A stretch of DNA of 64,000 nucleotides from Pantoea sp. IMH (lineage in GTDB: Bacteria > Pseudomonadota > Gammaproteobacteria > Enterobacterales > Enterobacteriaceae): the NCBI RefSeq assembly GCF_000599885.1, contig NZ_JFGT01000005.1:496001-560000 (forward strand), read 5' to 3'. The notes below the pieces were generated by a model that had not been told where the DNA came from, ran no database searches, and worked only from the letters and a program-made list of their open reading frames with translations. Shown here one piece after another: positions 20,494-29,980 of the stretch (its first letter is position 1; the number at the start of each line of letters is the position of its first letter). A program made the position numbers and the translations under genes.

Positions 20494-22230
20494 TTACTGT
20501 TTCTTCAGCGCCTGGCTGAGCGTCCAGAACTCCCGCCGCTCGCTGGCATTCAGGCCATGGGTGCGATCGCGGGCGATTAACTCTTCCAGCCTGCGCTCCA
20601 GCGCCGCATCGTACATGCTGGCCAGCGCGTCTTTGAACATGGTTTCCACTTCGTCATCAACGATCATGTGGTTCCATGTGGCCAGAGTTTCAAGGCTCTG
20701 ACTGAATTTTGTACCGCGATAGAGCTCCAGCAGTTGCCCTGTCGTCAGTCCCGGATGCGCAACGCAGGTGCCCACCAGCTCGACAAAGAGCGGGAAACCG
20801 GCCACATCCGACGACTCCAGACCCTCAAGCGAGGGCACCATGGCGGCGAGCTGGGGATTCTGAATCAGCAAGCCAATCAGTATCCGCATGGTGGTCCGCT
20901 TTAGCTGCGGCGGCTGGGACGGTTTCGCACTGTCATTCTGCTTTTTCAGCAGTTTTTCCAGCTGAACGTGATCGGGGATCCCAAGCTTGTCACCCAACAC
21001 CTGCAGCAGATAAATACGCAACGTCTCGCCCGTAACCTGACTGATTAAAGGCAGCGCCAGAGCGGTCAGCTGCGTGCGTCCATCGGGCGTACTCAAATCA
21101 ACCTGAGGCAGTAGCGAATCAAACAGAAACGCAGAGAGCGGCATGGCCTGCTCCATCCGCGCTTCAAACGCCTCTTTTCCTTCTTTACGCACCAGCGTAT
21201 CGGGATCTTCGCCGTCAGGCAGAAACATAAAGCGTAGCTGACGGCCATCATTCATGTAAGGCAGCGCGGTTTCCAGCGCCCGCCATGCTGCTTCCCGGCC
21301 AGCTCTGTCGCCGTCATAGCAGCAAATGACGTTATCGGTCGTCCGGAACAAAAGCTGAATATGCTCGGGCGTGGTGGAAGTTCCCAGCGACGCCACGGCA
21401 TAATCGATGCCGAACTGCGCCAGCGCCACGACATCCATGTAGCCTTCGACCACTAACAGCTTTGCGGGTTCCGGGTGGTTCTTCTGCGCTTCATAAAGGC
21501 CATAAAGCTGGCGGCCCTTATGAAAAATATCGGTTTCCGGGGAGTTAAGGTATTTGGGCATCGCATCGCCAAGGACGCGTCCGCCAAAACCAATTACCCG
21601 ACCTCGTTTGTCGTGGATCGGAAACATCACCCGTTCGCGAAAGCGATCGTAACTGCGGCCCTGTTCGTTGGTGACCAGCATGCCTGCATCGATTAATGCC
21701 TGCCGGTTATCCTGATTGCCGCTAAATCGCTTCAATGCATTGGTAGGCGCATAGCCTATAGAAAAATGCCTGATGACCTCATCGCTGAGTCCGCGCCTGG
21801 CGAGATAGTCACGCGCGCCAGCCGCCTGATTTTCCTTCAGCGACTGCTGATAAAACTCGCTGACGCTGGCCATCAGCTGATAAAGGTTCTGACGTTGATG
21901 GCGCTCCATCTGGGTCGGTCCGGTCCCGCTTTCATACGGTACCTCCAGCCCATAAAGCGTAGCTAACTCTTCAATACTTTCCACGAATTCCAGACGATCG
22001 TAGTTCATCAGGAAATCGACGGCGTTACCGTGAGCGCCACAGCCGAAGCAATGGTAGAACTGCTTTTCGCCATTGACGGTGAAAGAGGGGGTTTTTTCAT
22101 TATGGAAGGGACAGCAGGCGTGATAATTTTTGCCCTGCTTTTTCAGCTTTACGCGGGCATCGATCAGATCCACGATGTCCGTGCGCGCCAGCAAGTCATT
22201 AATAAATACACGCGGAATGCGTCCAGCCAT
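20494..22230 (-). CDS. dnaG: DNA primase DnaG
   Basis: Synthesises RNA primers for replication at the fork with the DnaB helicase. It has 578 residues (E. coli 581). The N-terminal zinc ribbon has C40, H43, C61 and C64 (CPFHNEKTPSF to HCFGCGAHGN). The TOPRIM catalytic core includes LLVVEGYMDVVAL and CCYDGDRAGREAAWRA. The C-terminal helicase-binding domain follows a Pro/Gln/Lys-rich linker near residues 425-440. AAGGGG lies upstream of the ATG. It is the middle gene of the macromolecular synthesis operon. Confidence 0.99.
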   Translation of the reverse strand: MAGRIPRVFINDLLARTDIVDLIDARVKLKKQGKNYHACCPFHNEKTPSFTVNGEKQFYHCFGCGAHGNAVDFLMNYDRLEFVESIEELATLYGLEVPYESGTGPTQMERHQRQNLYQLMASVSEFYQQSLKENQAAGARDYLARRGLSDEVIRHFSIGYAPTNALKRFSGNQDNRQALIDAGMLVTNEQGRSYDRFRERVMFPIHDKRGRVIGFGGRVLGDAMPKYLNSPETDIFHKGRQLYGLYEAQKNHPEPAKLLVVEGYMDVVALAQFGIDYAVASLGTSTTPEHIQLLFRTTDNVICCYDGDRAGREAAWRALETALPYMNDGRQLRFMFLPDGEDPDTLVRKEGKEAFEARMEQAMPLSAFLFDSLLPQVDLSTPDGRTQLTALALPLISQVTGETLRIYLLQVLGDKLGIPDHVQLEKLLKKQNDSAKPSQPPQLKRTTMRILIGLLIQNPQLAAMVPSLEGLESSDVAGFPLFVELVGTCVAHPGLTTGQLLELYRGTKFSQSLETLATWNHMIVDDEVETMFKDALASMYDAALERRLEELIARDRTHGLNASERREFWTLSQALKKQ

Positions 22231-22382
22231 AAATCCCCTTCATCTTTCAGCATCTGGCTGCGTCGGCGGCCTTTGCGTTTCCCGGCGGCTTAACCGGTAA
22301 GCCGTCGCAGAACCGCGCTGTTGTCACTCCAGCCGGTACGGAAAAGCGCGGGGCTTTCACTCTGGCTCATAAACGGCAACAA

Positions 22383-22410
22383 GCCGCGCATTCCTTTCGG
22401 AAAGCACGGC
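22383..22410 (-). terminator. rpsU-dnaG attenuator hairpin
   Basis: On the minus strand GCCGTGC pairs with GCGCGGC around an inner TTCC-GAAA-GGAA tetraloop stem, in the 230-bp gap between rpsU and dnaG. E. coli has an internal terminator at this point that lowers dnaG relative to rpsU. The same role is inferred here; the downstream T-content is modest (TTGTTGCCGTTT). Confidence 0.6.
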
Positions 22411-22460
22411 CTTTTTAACTTCTTACTTGTCTGTGATGCGTAAGGGCGAACCCTAAAGAA

Positions 22461-22727
<267 letters not shown>

Positions 22728-22812
22728 TCAAAATGGTGCGGAATTTTACTCCAACACAGGCTGCGTTGTAAAGCACCATAGCGTAATCTCACCAACAGAT
22801 GCGCCTGTGCCA

Positions 22813-22828
22813 CTGCCGGTATTTTCAG
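22813..22828 (-). promoter_or_regulatory. Possible LexA half-consensus box upstream of rpsU
   Basis: CTG-N10-CAG with an AT-rich right side lies about 140 bp upstream of rpsU. The E. coli operon is known to carry a LexA site near its first promoters. Only the CTG/CAG core fits here, so this is weak. Confidence 0.25.
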
Positions 22829-22975
22829 GCCGGAGAGTATACATCAATCCACCACCGCCAGGCGAAAAATTTTTCTCCTTTTGCATCAGGCATCTGGCCG
22901 GGCGACGGGAAAATTGCCGCGCCGGCCCTGGCCTTCGTGCTACACTGCGCGCCGCAAGAATGAGGTAAAAAAGTC

Positions 22976-23998
22976 ATGCGTGTGCTTGGAATTGAAACAT
23001 CCTGCGATGAAACCGGTATTGCCATTTACGATGATGCCGCCGGGCTTCTCGCCAATCAGCTCTACAGTCAGGTAAAACTGCATGCCGATTACGGCGGTGT
23101 GGTGCCTGAACTGGCCTCGCGCGATCACGTGCGAAAAACTGTGCCGTTAATTCAGGCGGCGATCGCGGAAGCGGGACTCAGGCCGCAGGATATTGATGCC
23201 GTCGCCTATACGGCGGGTCCGGGGCTGGTCGGCGCGCTGCTGGTCGGCGCAACGGTTGGCCGCGCGCTGGCTTTTGCCTGGGACGTGCCGGCGATCCCCG
23301 TGCACCATATGGAGGGGCATCTGCTGGCGCCGATGCTGGAAGAGACGCCGCCTGAGTTTCCGTTTGTCGCGCTGCTGGTCTCGGGCGGTCATACGCAGCT
23401 TATCAGCGTAACCGGCATTGGTGAGTACACTTTGCTGGGAGAATCGATTGACGATGCCGCCGGTGAAGCGTTCGATAAAACCGCCAAGCTGCTGGGACTG
23501 GATTATCCCGGTGGCCCGATGCTGTCAAAAATGGCGCAGCAGGGCGTTGAAAAACGGTTTGTCTTTCCAAGGCCGATGACCGATCGTCCCGGTCTGGATT
23601 TCAGCTTCTCCGGGCTGAAAACTTTTGCGGCAAACACCATCCGTAATAACAGCGATGATGAACAGACCCGCGCTGATATTGCCCGTGCCTTTGAAGACGC
23701 GGTAGTGGATACGCTTGCCATCAAGTGCAAGCGCGCCCTGGAGCAGACCGGCTTTAAGCGACTGGTCATTGCCGGCGGCGTCAGTGCGAACCGTACGCTG
23801 AGAGAGAAAATGGCGGCGGTAATGAAAGCGCGGGGCGGCGAGGTCTTTTACGCGCGTCCTGAATTCTGCACCGATAATGGTGCGATGATCGCTTATGCGG
23901 GAATGGTCAGGATGAAGGGCGGCACGCGAGGCGAGCTGAGCGTCACCGTCCGGCCACGCTGGCCGCTGGCGGAGCTGTCGCCGCTGCAAAACGGTTAA
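22976..23998 (+). CDS. tsaD: tRNA N6-threonylcarbamoyladenosine transferase TsaD
   Basis: Catalytic subunit (with TsaB, TsaC and TsaE) of the t6A modification at position 37 of ANN-decoding tRNAs. It has 340 residues, with the ASKHA/Kae1 fold starting [14 protein letters not shown]. Metal ligands H111 and H115 lie in HHMEGH. The second half carries [11 protein letters not shown] and a terminal catalytic-site segment [19 protein letters not shown] precedes the ATG. It is divergent from rpsU, as in E. coli, and ends at an intrinsic terminator. Confidence 0.98.
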   Translation: MRVLGIETSCDETGIAIYDDAAGLLANQLYSQVKLHADYGGVVPELASRDHVRKTVPLIQAAIAEAGLRPQDIDAVAYTAGPGLVGALLVGATVGRALAFAWDVPAIPVHHMEGHLLAPMLEETPPEFPFVALLVSGGHTQLISVTGIGEYTLLGESIDDAAGEAFDKTAKLLGLDYPGGPMLSKMAQQGVEKRFVFPRPMTDRPGLDFSFSGLKTFAANTIRNNSDDEQTRADIARAFEDAVVDTLAIKCKRALEQTGFKRLVIAGGVSANRTLREKMAAVMKARGGEVFYARPEFCTDNGAMIAYAGMVRMKGGTRGELSVTVRPRWPLAELSPLQNG

Positions 23999-24000
23999 AA

Positions 24001-24030
24001 AAAGCCGGTGCCGAAAGGTGCCGGCTTTTT
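24001..24030 (+). terminator. Intrinsic terminator of tsaD
   Basis: The stem GCCGGTGCC/GGTGCCGGC has a GAAA tetraloop and is flanked by A-run and T-run (seven A before, six T after). It begins 5 bp past the tsaD stop. The flanking A-tract lets it also act in the opposite direction. Confidence 0.9.
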
Positions 24031-24218
24031 TAATGCCCGGTAACGAAAGCCTTTCAGGAGAGCGCCTTTTGACGATTACCGACGCCCTGGCCCACACCCC
24101 TCGCACAACTCTCTTACCAGGCTCACTGCCAGTCAGATGCAGACCGGTTGCCGCTGGCAATAAAAATGCCTGACAGCGGGCAAGTTTTAACATGTGGGCT
24201 TATAAACACCCCAGGCCG

Positions 24219-24836
24219 CTAAGAGGACTTTTTAGCGGTTTTCGCTTTCTTCTTTTTCCAGATTTTCGTTTCCTGCCCGCGCCACAAACGCTGGATATTA
24301 TCGTGATGGCGTAAAAGCACCAGGCAGGAGAGCATCGCGACCGGAAAGGTGAGTTGGGGCTTAAACCACCAGACGTAAAACGGCGCGATCAGCGCGCTGA
24401 TGATGGCGCCCAGCGACGAATAACCGCTGAGCAGCACGGTCAGTAACCATGTGCCGGTCATCAGGCCAGTCAGATCCCAGCCGATGGGGGCAATCGCGCC
24501 AAACGCCGTCGCCACGCCTTTTCCCCCCTTAAAACCGAAAAAGAGAGGATAAATATGGCCAAGACAGGCCGCGATAGCGATAAGGCCGAGGTAAAAAGGA
24601 GAAACGCCGTAGCGGTACGCCAGCCAGACCGGCAGCATCCCTTTCAGGACGTCGAAAATCAGCACCGCCACAGCGGGTACTTTCCCCCCGATGCGCAGCA
24701 CATTCGTGGCACCGGGATTGCCGGAGCCATTCAGGCGTGGGTCAGGTAATCTGAACAGCCGGCAAACCAAAATCGCGCTGGAAATGGAGCCGCACAGATA
24801 CGCGAAAATGATCATACCAAGCGCGAATACACTCAT
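24219..24836 (-). CDS. plsY: Glycerol-3-phosphate acyltransferase PlsY
   Basis: Inner-membrane enzyme that transfers the acyl group of acyl-phosphate to glycerol-3-phosphate, the first step of phospholipid synthesis. It has 205 residues, the same as E. coli YgiH/PlsY. There are five membrane helices and three conserved cytoplasmic motifs: [25 protein letters not shown] and [10 protein letters not shown]. It ends in a Lys-rich tail ([12 protein letters not shown]). The start MSVFALGM at 24836 fits the family; 28 upstream in-frame codons do not. It is divergent from folB. Confidence 0.97.
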   Translation of the reverse strand: MSVFALGMIIFAYLCGSISSAILVCRLFRLPDPRLNGSGNPGATNVLRIGGKVPAVAVLIFDVLKGMLPVWLAYRYGVSPFYLGLIAIAACLGHIYPLFFGFKGGKGVATAFGAIAPIGWDLTGLMTGTWLLTVLLSGYSSLGAIISALIAPFYVWWFKPQLTFPVAMLSCLVLLRHHDNIQRLWRGQETKIWKKKKAKTAKKSS

Positions 24837-24943
24837 AACACCGTTCCGTTTTGTAGGGGTCGTTTTATTTCGGTCATCTGTGGATAATACGCATAAACCA
24901 CCGTAAGTGGTATCCGGCAACCCTAAAAACAGAGACAGACATC

Positions 24944-25303
24944 ATGGATATTGTATTTATCGAGCAACTCTCGGTTATCACCACCATCGGCGTTTATGAC
25001 TGGGAACAGACCATTAAGCAGAAGCTGGTGTTCGATGTCGAAATGGCATGGGACAACCGTCAGGCGGCAGCCAGCGATGACGTAAATGATTGTTTAAGCT
25101 ATGCCGACGTGTCAGAAGCCATTATCAATCATGTCGCGGGCGGGAAGTTTGCTCTGGTCGAACGCGTGGCGGAAGAAGTGGCTACATTGCTGATGACGCA
25201 GTTCAGCTCCCCGTGGGTACGCATCAAGCTGAGCAAGCCTGGTGCCATCGCCCAGGCCAAACAGGTTGGCGTGCTTATAGAACGAGGGACTAATCCGAAA
25301 TAA
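24944..25303 (+). CDS. folB: Dihydroneopterin aldolase FolB
   Basis: Cleaves (and epimerises) 7,8-dihydroneopterin to 6-hydroxymethyl-dihydropterin in folate synthesis. It has 119 residues of the tunnelling T-fold. Conserved pieces are MDIVFIEQLSVITTIGVYDWE (with E21 of the pterin anchor), LSYADVSE, FALVERVAEEVA, and the catalytic Lys K98 in RIKLSKPGA. It is divergent from plsY and precedes uppP by 138 bp that appear to hold separate regulatory signals. Confidence 0.96.
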   Translation: MDIVFIEQLSVITTIGVYDWEQTIKQKLVFDVEMAWDNRQAAASDDVNDCLSYADVSEAIINHVAGGKFALVERVAEEVATLLMTQFSSPWVRIKLSKPGAIAQAKQVGVLIERGTNPK

Positions 25304-25310
25304 AACCATT

Positions 25311-25326
25311 GTGATTGCCATCACGG
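25311..25326 (+). promoter_or_regulatory. CRP-like site between folB and uppP
   Basis: TGTGA-N6-TCACG matches the CRP consensus at 9 of 10 core positions, starting 8 bp after the folB stop. Promoter-like CATTAT/TATGGT hexamers lie about 25 bp downstream (25341-25349). Confidence 0.5.
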
Positions 25327-25386
25327 TGAAACCAAACGACATTATGGTCTGTCTCAGAGTGGCCTTGTTTCGCAGGGACACCATTT

Positions 25387-25413
25387 GGCGGTGGCATTAG
25401 CGGCCGCCTTTTT
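25387..25413 (+). terminator. Intrinsic terminator in the uppP leader
   Basis: GGCGG (25387-25391) pairs with CCGCC (25404-25408), followed directly by TTTTT. It lies 28 bp upstream of the uppP start, where a terminator would act as an attenuator or end a short separate RNA. Confidence 0.6.
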
Positions 25414-25441
25414 AATGATTTTTATACTAGGGGTAGATTTG

Positions 25442-26260
25442 ATGGCAGATATTCATCAGCTATGGGTGGCGGTAATCCTTGGCATTGTTGAGGGCTTAAC
25501 GGAGTTTCTTCCCGTCTCCTCCACCGGGCACATGATCATCGTCGGTCATCTGTTAGGGTTTGAAGGGGCGAAGGCGAATACTTTCGAAGTGGTTATCCAG
25601 CTTGGTTCAATTTTAGCCGTCGTGGTGATGTTCTGGCGTCGCTTATTTGGTCTGATCGGCATTCATTTCGGCAAAGTGCCTCATGAAGGCACCGGTAAAG
25701 GGCATCTGACGCTGGTACATATCCTGCTCGGCATGATCCCCGCAGTGGTGATAGGGCTGCTCTTCCACGATGCGATTAAAACCCTCTTTAATCCTATCAA
25801 TGTAATGTATGCGCTGATTGTCGGCGGCGTGCTGCTGCTGGCTGCGGAATTTCTGAAACCGAAGCAGCCTAAAGCCGTAGGCATTGATGATATGACCTAC
25901 CGTCAGGCTTTCGTGATTGGCTGCTTCCAGTGTCTGGCGCTGTGGCCGGGCTTTTCGCGTTCGGGCGCGACCATTTCGGGCGGTATGCTGATGGGCGTCA
26001 GCCGCTATGCAGCCTCCGAGTTCTCATTTATCCTGGCGGTGCCGATGATGATGGGCGCGACGGTGCTGGATCTCTATAAAAGCGCCAGTTTCCTGACGAT
26101 GGCCGACTTCCCGATGTTTGCCGTTGGCTTCATCACCGCCTTTTTCGTGGCGCTGATCGCCATCAAAGTCTTCCTCAAGCTGATTCAGCGCATCTCATTC
26201 GTGCCCTTCGCCATCTATCGCTTTATTGTTGCTGCGATCGTTTACATGGTATTTGTCTGA
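25442..26260 (+). CDS. uppP: Undecaprenyl-diphosphatase UppP (BacA)
   Basis: Inner-membrane phosphatase that recycles undecaprenyl pyrophosphate to the monophosphate carrier for wall and O-antigen synthesis; raised levels confer bacitracin tolerance. It has 272 residues. Active-site motifs are E17/E21 with H30 in [16 protein letters not shown], and [13 protein letters not shown] with the catalytic Arg. The start was set at the ATG at 25442, which has AGGGGT upstream and matches the E. coli N-terminus. An upstream TTG frame at 25385 overlaps the terminator and is rejected. Confidence 0.97.
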   Translation: MADIHQLWVAVILGIVEGLTEFLPVSSTGHMIIVGHLLGFEGAKANTFEVVIQLGSILAVVVMFWRRLFGLIGIHFGKVPHEGTGKGHLTLVHILLGMIPAVVIGLLFHDAIKTLFNPINVMYALIVGGVLLLAAEFLKPKQPKAVGIDDMTYRQAFVIGCFQCLALWPGFSRSGATISGGMLMGVSRYAASEFSFILAVPMMMGATVLDLYKSASFLTMADFPMFAVGFITAFFVALIAIKVFLKLIQRISFVPFAIYRFIVAAIVYMVFV

Positions 26261-26274
26261 CCGGGCAATAAGCA

Positions 26275-26302
26275 GGGGCTGGCGTCACTGACGGCCAGCC
26301 CC
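26275..26302. terminator. Hairpin between convergent uppP and cca
   Basis: A perfect 9-bp stem GGGGCTGGC/GCCAGCCCC with a 10-nt loop fills most of the 46-bp gap. No T-run is present. Confidence 0.6.
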
Positions 26303-26306
26303 GCTC

Positions 26307-27539
26307 TTACTGAGCTTGCTGCTCTTCCTGCCAGCGACACAGCGCGGCAATCCTTCTCCGGGTGAGCTCTTCCCTGACCTCAGCGCCTTTATAGCCCGCC
26401 GACACAACCTCTTTAGTCGACACATTCAGCACAATATCGAATGCCTGGCGCAGATAAACACCCTGCGGATAAGCATTATTTTCAAATCCCGTCCGTCCAC
26501 GCGCATCGGCTTCGCTGGTCAGGGCGATTTGCTCAATGCGCTGCGGCTTGCGCCAGGCATCCAGCCGGTCAAACAAGGCCACCAGCGCTTCGGCAGGCTG
26601 CCGGCTGATGGTGTGCACCACATCGTGAAATTCCGTCACCAGTAGCGCCAGATCGCGTATCGCATTGGGGACACGAAGCCGCTGACACACCTCTGCAACC
26701 AGCGGAACCCCAGCCAGACCGTGACCGTGATGGCTGGGCCACTTCTCCGGCGGCGTCAGCGCTTTGCCCACATCGTGGAACAGCGTCGCAAAACGCACCG
26801 CCACATCGTCACTGAGCTGAGCGGCGATCGCAAGCGTCATCAGTGTATGAACGCCGGTATCAATCTCAGGATGCCACTTTGCCGGGGCGGGCACACCATA
26901 CAGATTATCCAGCTCGGGAAACAGCACAGCCAGCGCGCCGCAGTCGCGCAGCACCTGAAAATAGACCTGAGGAGAGGGCGTTTGCAGCGCCCGCTCGGTC
27001 TCTTTCCAGACCCGCTCGGGCGTCAGCGTATCCAGCTCGCCGCTGGCGGCCATGGAACGCATCAGCGCCAGGGTTTCATCCGCCACGCTGAAGCCGAGGT
27101 GGGCAAAACGGGCGGCAAACCGCGCGACACGCAGAACACGTAAAGGATCTTCATTAAATGCCGCTGAAACATGGCGAAGCTGGCGCTGTTGAATATCTTC
27201 CCGGCCATGATAAGGATCGACGAGATTGCCATTTTCATCCTGAGCGATGGCATTAACGGTAAGATCGCGGCGCGCTAAGTCCTGCTCCAGCGTTACGTCA
27301 GGCGCAGAATAGCAGACAAAACCGGTGTAGCCGCTGCCGTTCTTACGCTCTGTTCGCGCCAGTGCATACTCTTCATGCGTGACAGGATGCAAAAATACCG
27401 GGAAGTCCCGGCCTACCTGTTGATATCCCTCACTGAGCATCGCTTCGGGTGTGGCACCAACCACGACCCAGTCTTTATCTTTGACCGGCAGATTCAGCAG
27501 GGCATCGCGTACCGCGCCACCTACAAGGTAAGTCTTCAC
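26307..27539 (-). CDS. cca: CCA-adding tRNA nucleotidyltransferase Cca
   Basis: Adds and repairs the 3'-CCA of tRNAs; the enterobacterial form also carries an HD phosphohydrolase domain. It has 410 residues (E. coli 412). The class II nucleotidyltransferase core begins [14 protein letters not shown], with catalytic carboxylates in [18 protein letters not shown] and [16 protein letters not shown] follow. The HD domain carries [15 protein letters not shown] and HHGHGLAG. The start is GTG at 27539, preceded by AGGAG, and matches the E. coli N-terminus exactly; the longer frame is not conserved. It lies downstream of ygiM on the same strand but is separated from it by a terminator. Confidence 0.97.
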   Translation of the reverse strand: MKTYLVGGAVRDALLNLPVKDKDWVVVGATPEAMLSEGYQQVGRDFPVFLHPVTHEEYALARTERKNGSGYTGFVCYSAPDVTLEQDLARRDLTVNAIAQDENGNLVDPYHGREDIQQRQLRHVSAAFNEDPLRVLRVARFAARFAHLGFSVADETLALMRSMAASGELDTLTPERVWKETERALQTPSPQVYFQVLRDCGALAVLFPELDNLYGVPAPAKWHPEIDTGVHTLMTLAIAAQLSDDVAVRFATLFHDVGKALTPPEKWPSHHGHGLAGVPLVAEVCQRLRVPNAIRDLALLVTEFHDVVHTISRQPAEALVALFDRLDAWRKPQRIEQIALTSEADARGRTGFENNAYPQGVYLRQAFDIVLNVSTKEVVSAGYKGAEVREELTRRRIAALCRWQEEQQAQ

Positions 27540-27636
27540 TACTGCGCTCCTGAGTTTGTCGTTTCTTTTATCATACGTGATGTCGGATGGGAGGCCCAAT
27601 TTTGCGGCGCATCAGGCGCTTTACGACGCCCATGCC

Positions 27637-27660
27637 AAAAAGGGCATCAATGGATGCCCT
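27637..27660 (-). terminator. Intrinsic terminator of ygiM
   Basis: On the minus strand AGGGCATC/GATGCCCT with a 4-nt loop is followed by TTTTT. It lies 22 bp past the ygiM stop and about 100 bp upstream of cca. Confidence 0.85.
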
Positions 27661-27681
27661 GAGAGAAGAGACGGAGGAGGA

Positions 27682-28302
27682 TCAGTTCATCCAGCGGTCT
27701 TTTTTCTTGCGGCTGGGGATCATGTGCGGCAGCAGCAGACCAAGCAGCAGACCGACGCCCGCCACGCCGCCGCCATACATAAACCACTGCATAATGATGG
27801 TGCGCTGTTTATCGTCCAGCTGAACGTTGGCGGCGTTCACTTTTTTCTGCGCGACAATCAGTTCATTCTTAAGTTTCTGATTTTCCGACTTCAGTTTATT
27901 GATCGCCGCATCGCTGCCGGCCACTTTTTCCTGCATTTCAGCCGTGCGCTGATTCCAGCTGTTATCAATATTGGCGAGCTTACCGGTCAAATCTTTCACC
28001 TGCTGCTCAAGCTGAGGCACGCGGGTGCGAAGGCTCGGCTGTTCGCTGAGCTGGGCCAGTGGGATCCAGGTCGTGCGGCCATTCGCGTCGCGGATCTGAC
28101 CATATTTCGTGCTTTCGTTGGTCTGGAGCAGCGTCACTTCTTCACCCGCGTTTAATGTGCCAACCAGACGGTAACCGTCGCTGGGGCCGCTGCGGACATA
28201 GGTGGAAAGTTCGTCAGAAATGTAGCGTTTTTCTTCAGCGTGGACGGCGGTTGCTACGCTAACTGTCAGTAAAGTGAGGCCAAGAAAGTAAGTTTTTTTC
28301 AT
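27682..28302 (-). CDS. ygiM: SH3-domain membrane protein YgiM
   Basis: Envelope protein of unknown biochemical role (TIGR04211 family). It has 206 residues: signal sequence 1-22 (ending AVHA), a bacterial SH3 domain about 24-90 (YISDELSTYVRSGPSDGYRLVGTLNAG and WIPLAQL), a coiled coil about 95-170, and a C-terminal membrane helix about 173-192 followed by a basic tail (SRKKKDRW). This topology suggests a periplasmic coiled coil anchored in the inner membrane. The position between cca and ygiF matches E. coli. Confidence 0.92.
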   Translation of the reverse strand: MKKTYFLGLTLLTVSVATAVHAEEKRYISDELSTYVRSGPSDGYRLVGTLNAGEEVTLLQTNESTKYGQIRDANGRTTWIPLAQLSEQPSLRTRVPQLEQQVKDLTGKLANIDNSWNQRTAEMQEKVAGSDAAINKLKSENQKLKNELIVAQKKVNAANVQLDDKQRTIIMQWFMYGGGVAGVGLLLGLLLPHMIPSRKKKDRWMN

Positions 28303-28605
28303 TCGATGTCTTTATTTACGTCAATGCTGGAAAAAAAGTAATGGCACAGTCTGGAGGCGCCTCGCAGAAAGCTGAATGAGAACTATCCTGGTCTCGGGAG
28401 CGGTGCGAGCCGCTCTGCGAAAGCATAATAAAGCCGAGACAGCCAGGGCAATTCTGCATTACTCTTCACGTCATATCTGGCTGACAGAGCCCTCGCACGG
28501 AATGGCGTTATTTCGCCCGGAAAGGCAAAATAACGGCGGTAATAGCGAGGAAAATCAGGCCTTACTCCCATTTTACCGTATCGGTAACGTTCAGATTAAG
28601 AAAAT
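28303..28605. other. Divergent promoter region between ygiM and ygiF
   Basis: A 303-bp gap between divergent genes. It is expected to hold both promoters. No strong -35/-10 pair, operator or RNA gene was recognised, and the open frames inside it have no ribosome-binding site. Confidence 0.4.
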
Positions 28606-29910
28606 ATGACCATGGAAATCGAGTTAAAGTTCATTGCTACCGCTGAGGCAGTGGAAAAGTTGCCAGCCAGCCTGGCCGCGTGGCCACATCAGCACACGCC
28701 GCCGCAGACGCTGACCAACATCTATTTTGAAACGCCGGAACGTCAGCTGCGTCGCTGGGATATGGGGCTGCGCATTCGCGGCGTCGGCGACAGCTATGAG
28801 ATGACGCTTAAGGCCGCAGGGCAGAGCGTGGGCGGGCTGCATCAGCGCCCCGAATATAATGTGCCGCTGGAAAAGCCCGAACTGGCGCTGGAAAAGTTGC
28901 CCGCGGAGATCTGGCCTGCGGGCACCGATCCGGCGGCGCTGCAACAGCAGCTTGCTCCGTTGTTCAGCACGCATTTTACGCGTGAAAAGTGGGTGATTAC
29001 TTACCTGAACAGCGAGATAGAAGTGGCGCTGGACCAGGGTGAAGTCAGCGCGGGCGATGAGAAAGAGCCCCTCAGGGAAATCGAGCTGGAGCTGAAAAGT
29101 GGCGACCGTGACGATCTCCTGGCCTTTGCCGCCGAAATGCAAACGCTGGGCGGGCTGCGCCTCGGCAGCCTGAGCAAGGCGGCACGGGGCTACTGGCTGG
29201 CACAGGGTAACATGACGCGTGAGCTGCATCCTTTGCCGGTCATGAAGCTAAAGCCAAAGGCAACGGTAGAAGAGGGCATGCAGGCCGCCTTCACCCTGGC
29301 GCTGAGTCAGTGGCAGTATCACGAAGATCTGTGGCTGCGCGGTAACAGGCAGGCGCTGCATGAGATCCATCAGGCGCTGGAAACGCTGCGTCAGGCTTTC
29401 TCGCTGTTTGGCGCGCTGGTTCCGCGTAAGGCCAGTAGCGAACTCCGGCAACTGCTGCTGGAACTGGAAGAAGCCTTGCTGGATGAGAATCTCAACGCGG
29501 AGGCGTTCTGTTTCAGCCCGCTCTCTCTGCGCACCCAGTTAGCGCTTACTGACTGGCTGGCCGCCGGTCGCTGGCGTGCGTTTATTGATGAGAAAGCAGA
29601 TGCCAGGCTTCAGGGCTCGTTCAAGCGTTTCTGCGACATTATGCTGGGTCGCCTTTCTGCCGATCTGAAAGAGACCTTCGGGCGCGTGCACCAGCTTAAC
29701 GAGTATCAGGATAAGCTGACCCGGCTCCATCGTCAGCTGCTTGCCGCACATCTGCTGGCTGGCGCCTATGATCAAGCCGCCGTTGCCGCCTGGTTTGCTG
29801 ACTGGCAGCAGCTGGCCCATGCCATTGAAACAAAACAGGTGAGCTGGCTGGACGCACACTGCCGTCAGGCGCTGAAGCATCCGGCATTCTGGAAAAACGG
29901 TAGCGTCTGA
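28606..29910 (+). CDS. ygiF: Inorganic triphosphatase YgiF (CYTH-CHAD)
   Basis: Hydrolyses inorganic tripolyphosphate to pyrophosphate and phosphate; cytoplasmic. It has 434 residues (E. coli 433). The N-terminal CYTH domain (about 1-205) carries the ExExK signature E4-I-E6-L-K8, plus [16 protein letters not shown] and the [12 protein letters not shown] strand. The C-terminal CHAD domain (about 215-425) is helical and rich in conserved basic and His residues, for example [13 protein letters not shown] and [18 protein letters not shown]. An in-frame ATG at 28612 is an alternative start. It is followed 70 bp later by glnE, as in E. coli. Confidence 0.95.
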   Translation: MTMEIELKFIATAEAVEKLPASLAAWPHQHTPPQTLTNIYFETPERQLRRWDMGLRIRGVGDSYEMTLKAAGQSVGGLHQRPEYNVPLEKPELALEKLPAEIWPAGTDPAALQQQLAPLFSTHFTREKWVITYLNSEIEVALDQGEVSAGDEKEPLREIELELKSGDRDDLLAFAAEMQTLGGLRLGSLSKAARGYWLAQGNMTRELHPLPVMKLKPKATVEEGMQAAFTLALSQWQYHEDLWLRGNRQALHEIHQALETLRQAFSLFGALVPRKASSELRQLLLELEEALLDENLNAEAFCFSPLSLRTQLALTDWLAAGRWRAFIDEKADARLQGSFKRFCDIMLGRLSADLKETFGRVHQLNEYQDKLTRLHRQLLAAHLLAGAYDQAAVAAWFADWQQLAHAIETKQVSWLDAHCRQALKHPAFWKNGSV

Positions 29911-29980
29911 AACCTGTCGTGCAGCCACGCAGAGTGGCGCCCGGCCTCCGATTTTAGTCAGCCTTACTCAGGGAGCGTTT

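Noticed and set aside
25385..25441. Longer uppP product starting at a TTG upstream
   Set aside because: The extension spans the terminator hairpin, is not conserved, and the ATG at 25442 has a proper ribosome-binding site.
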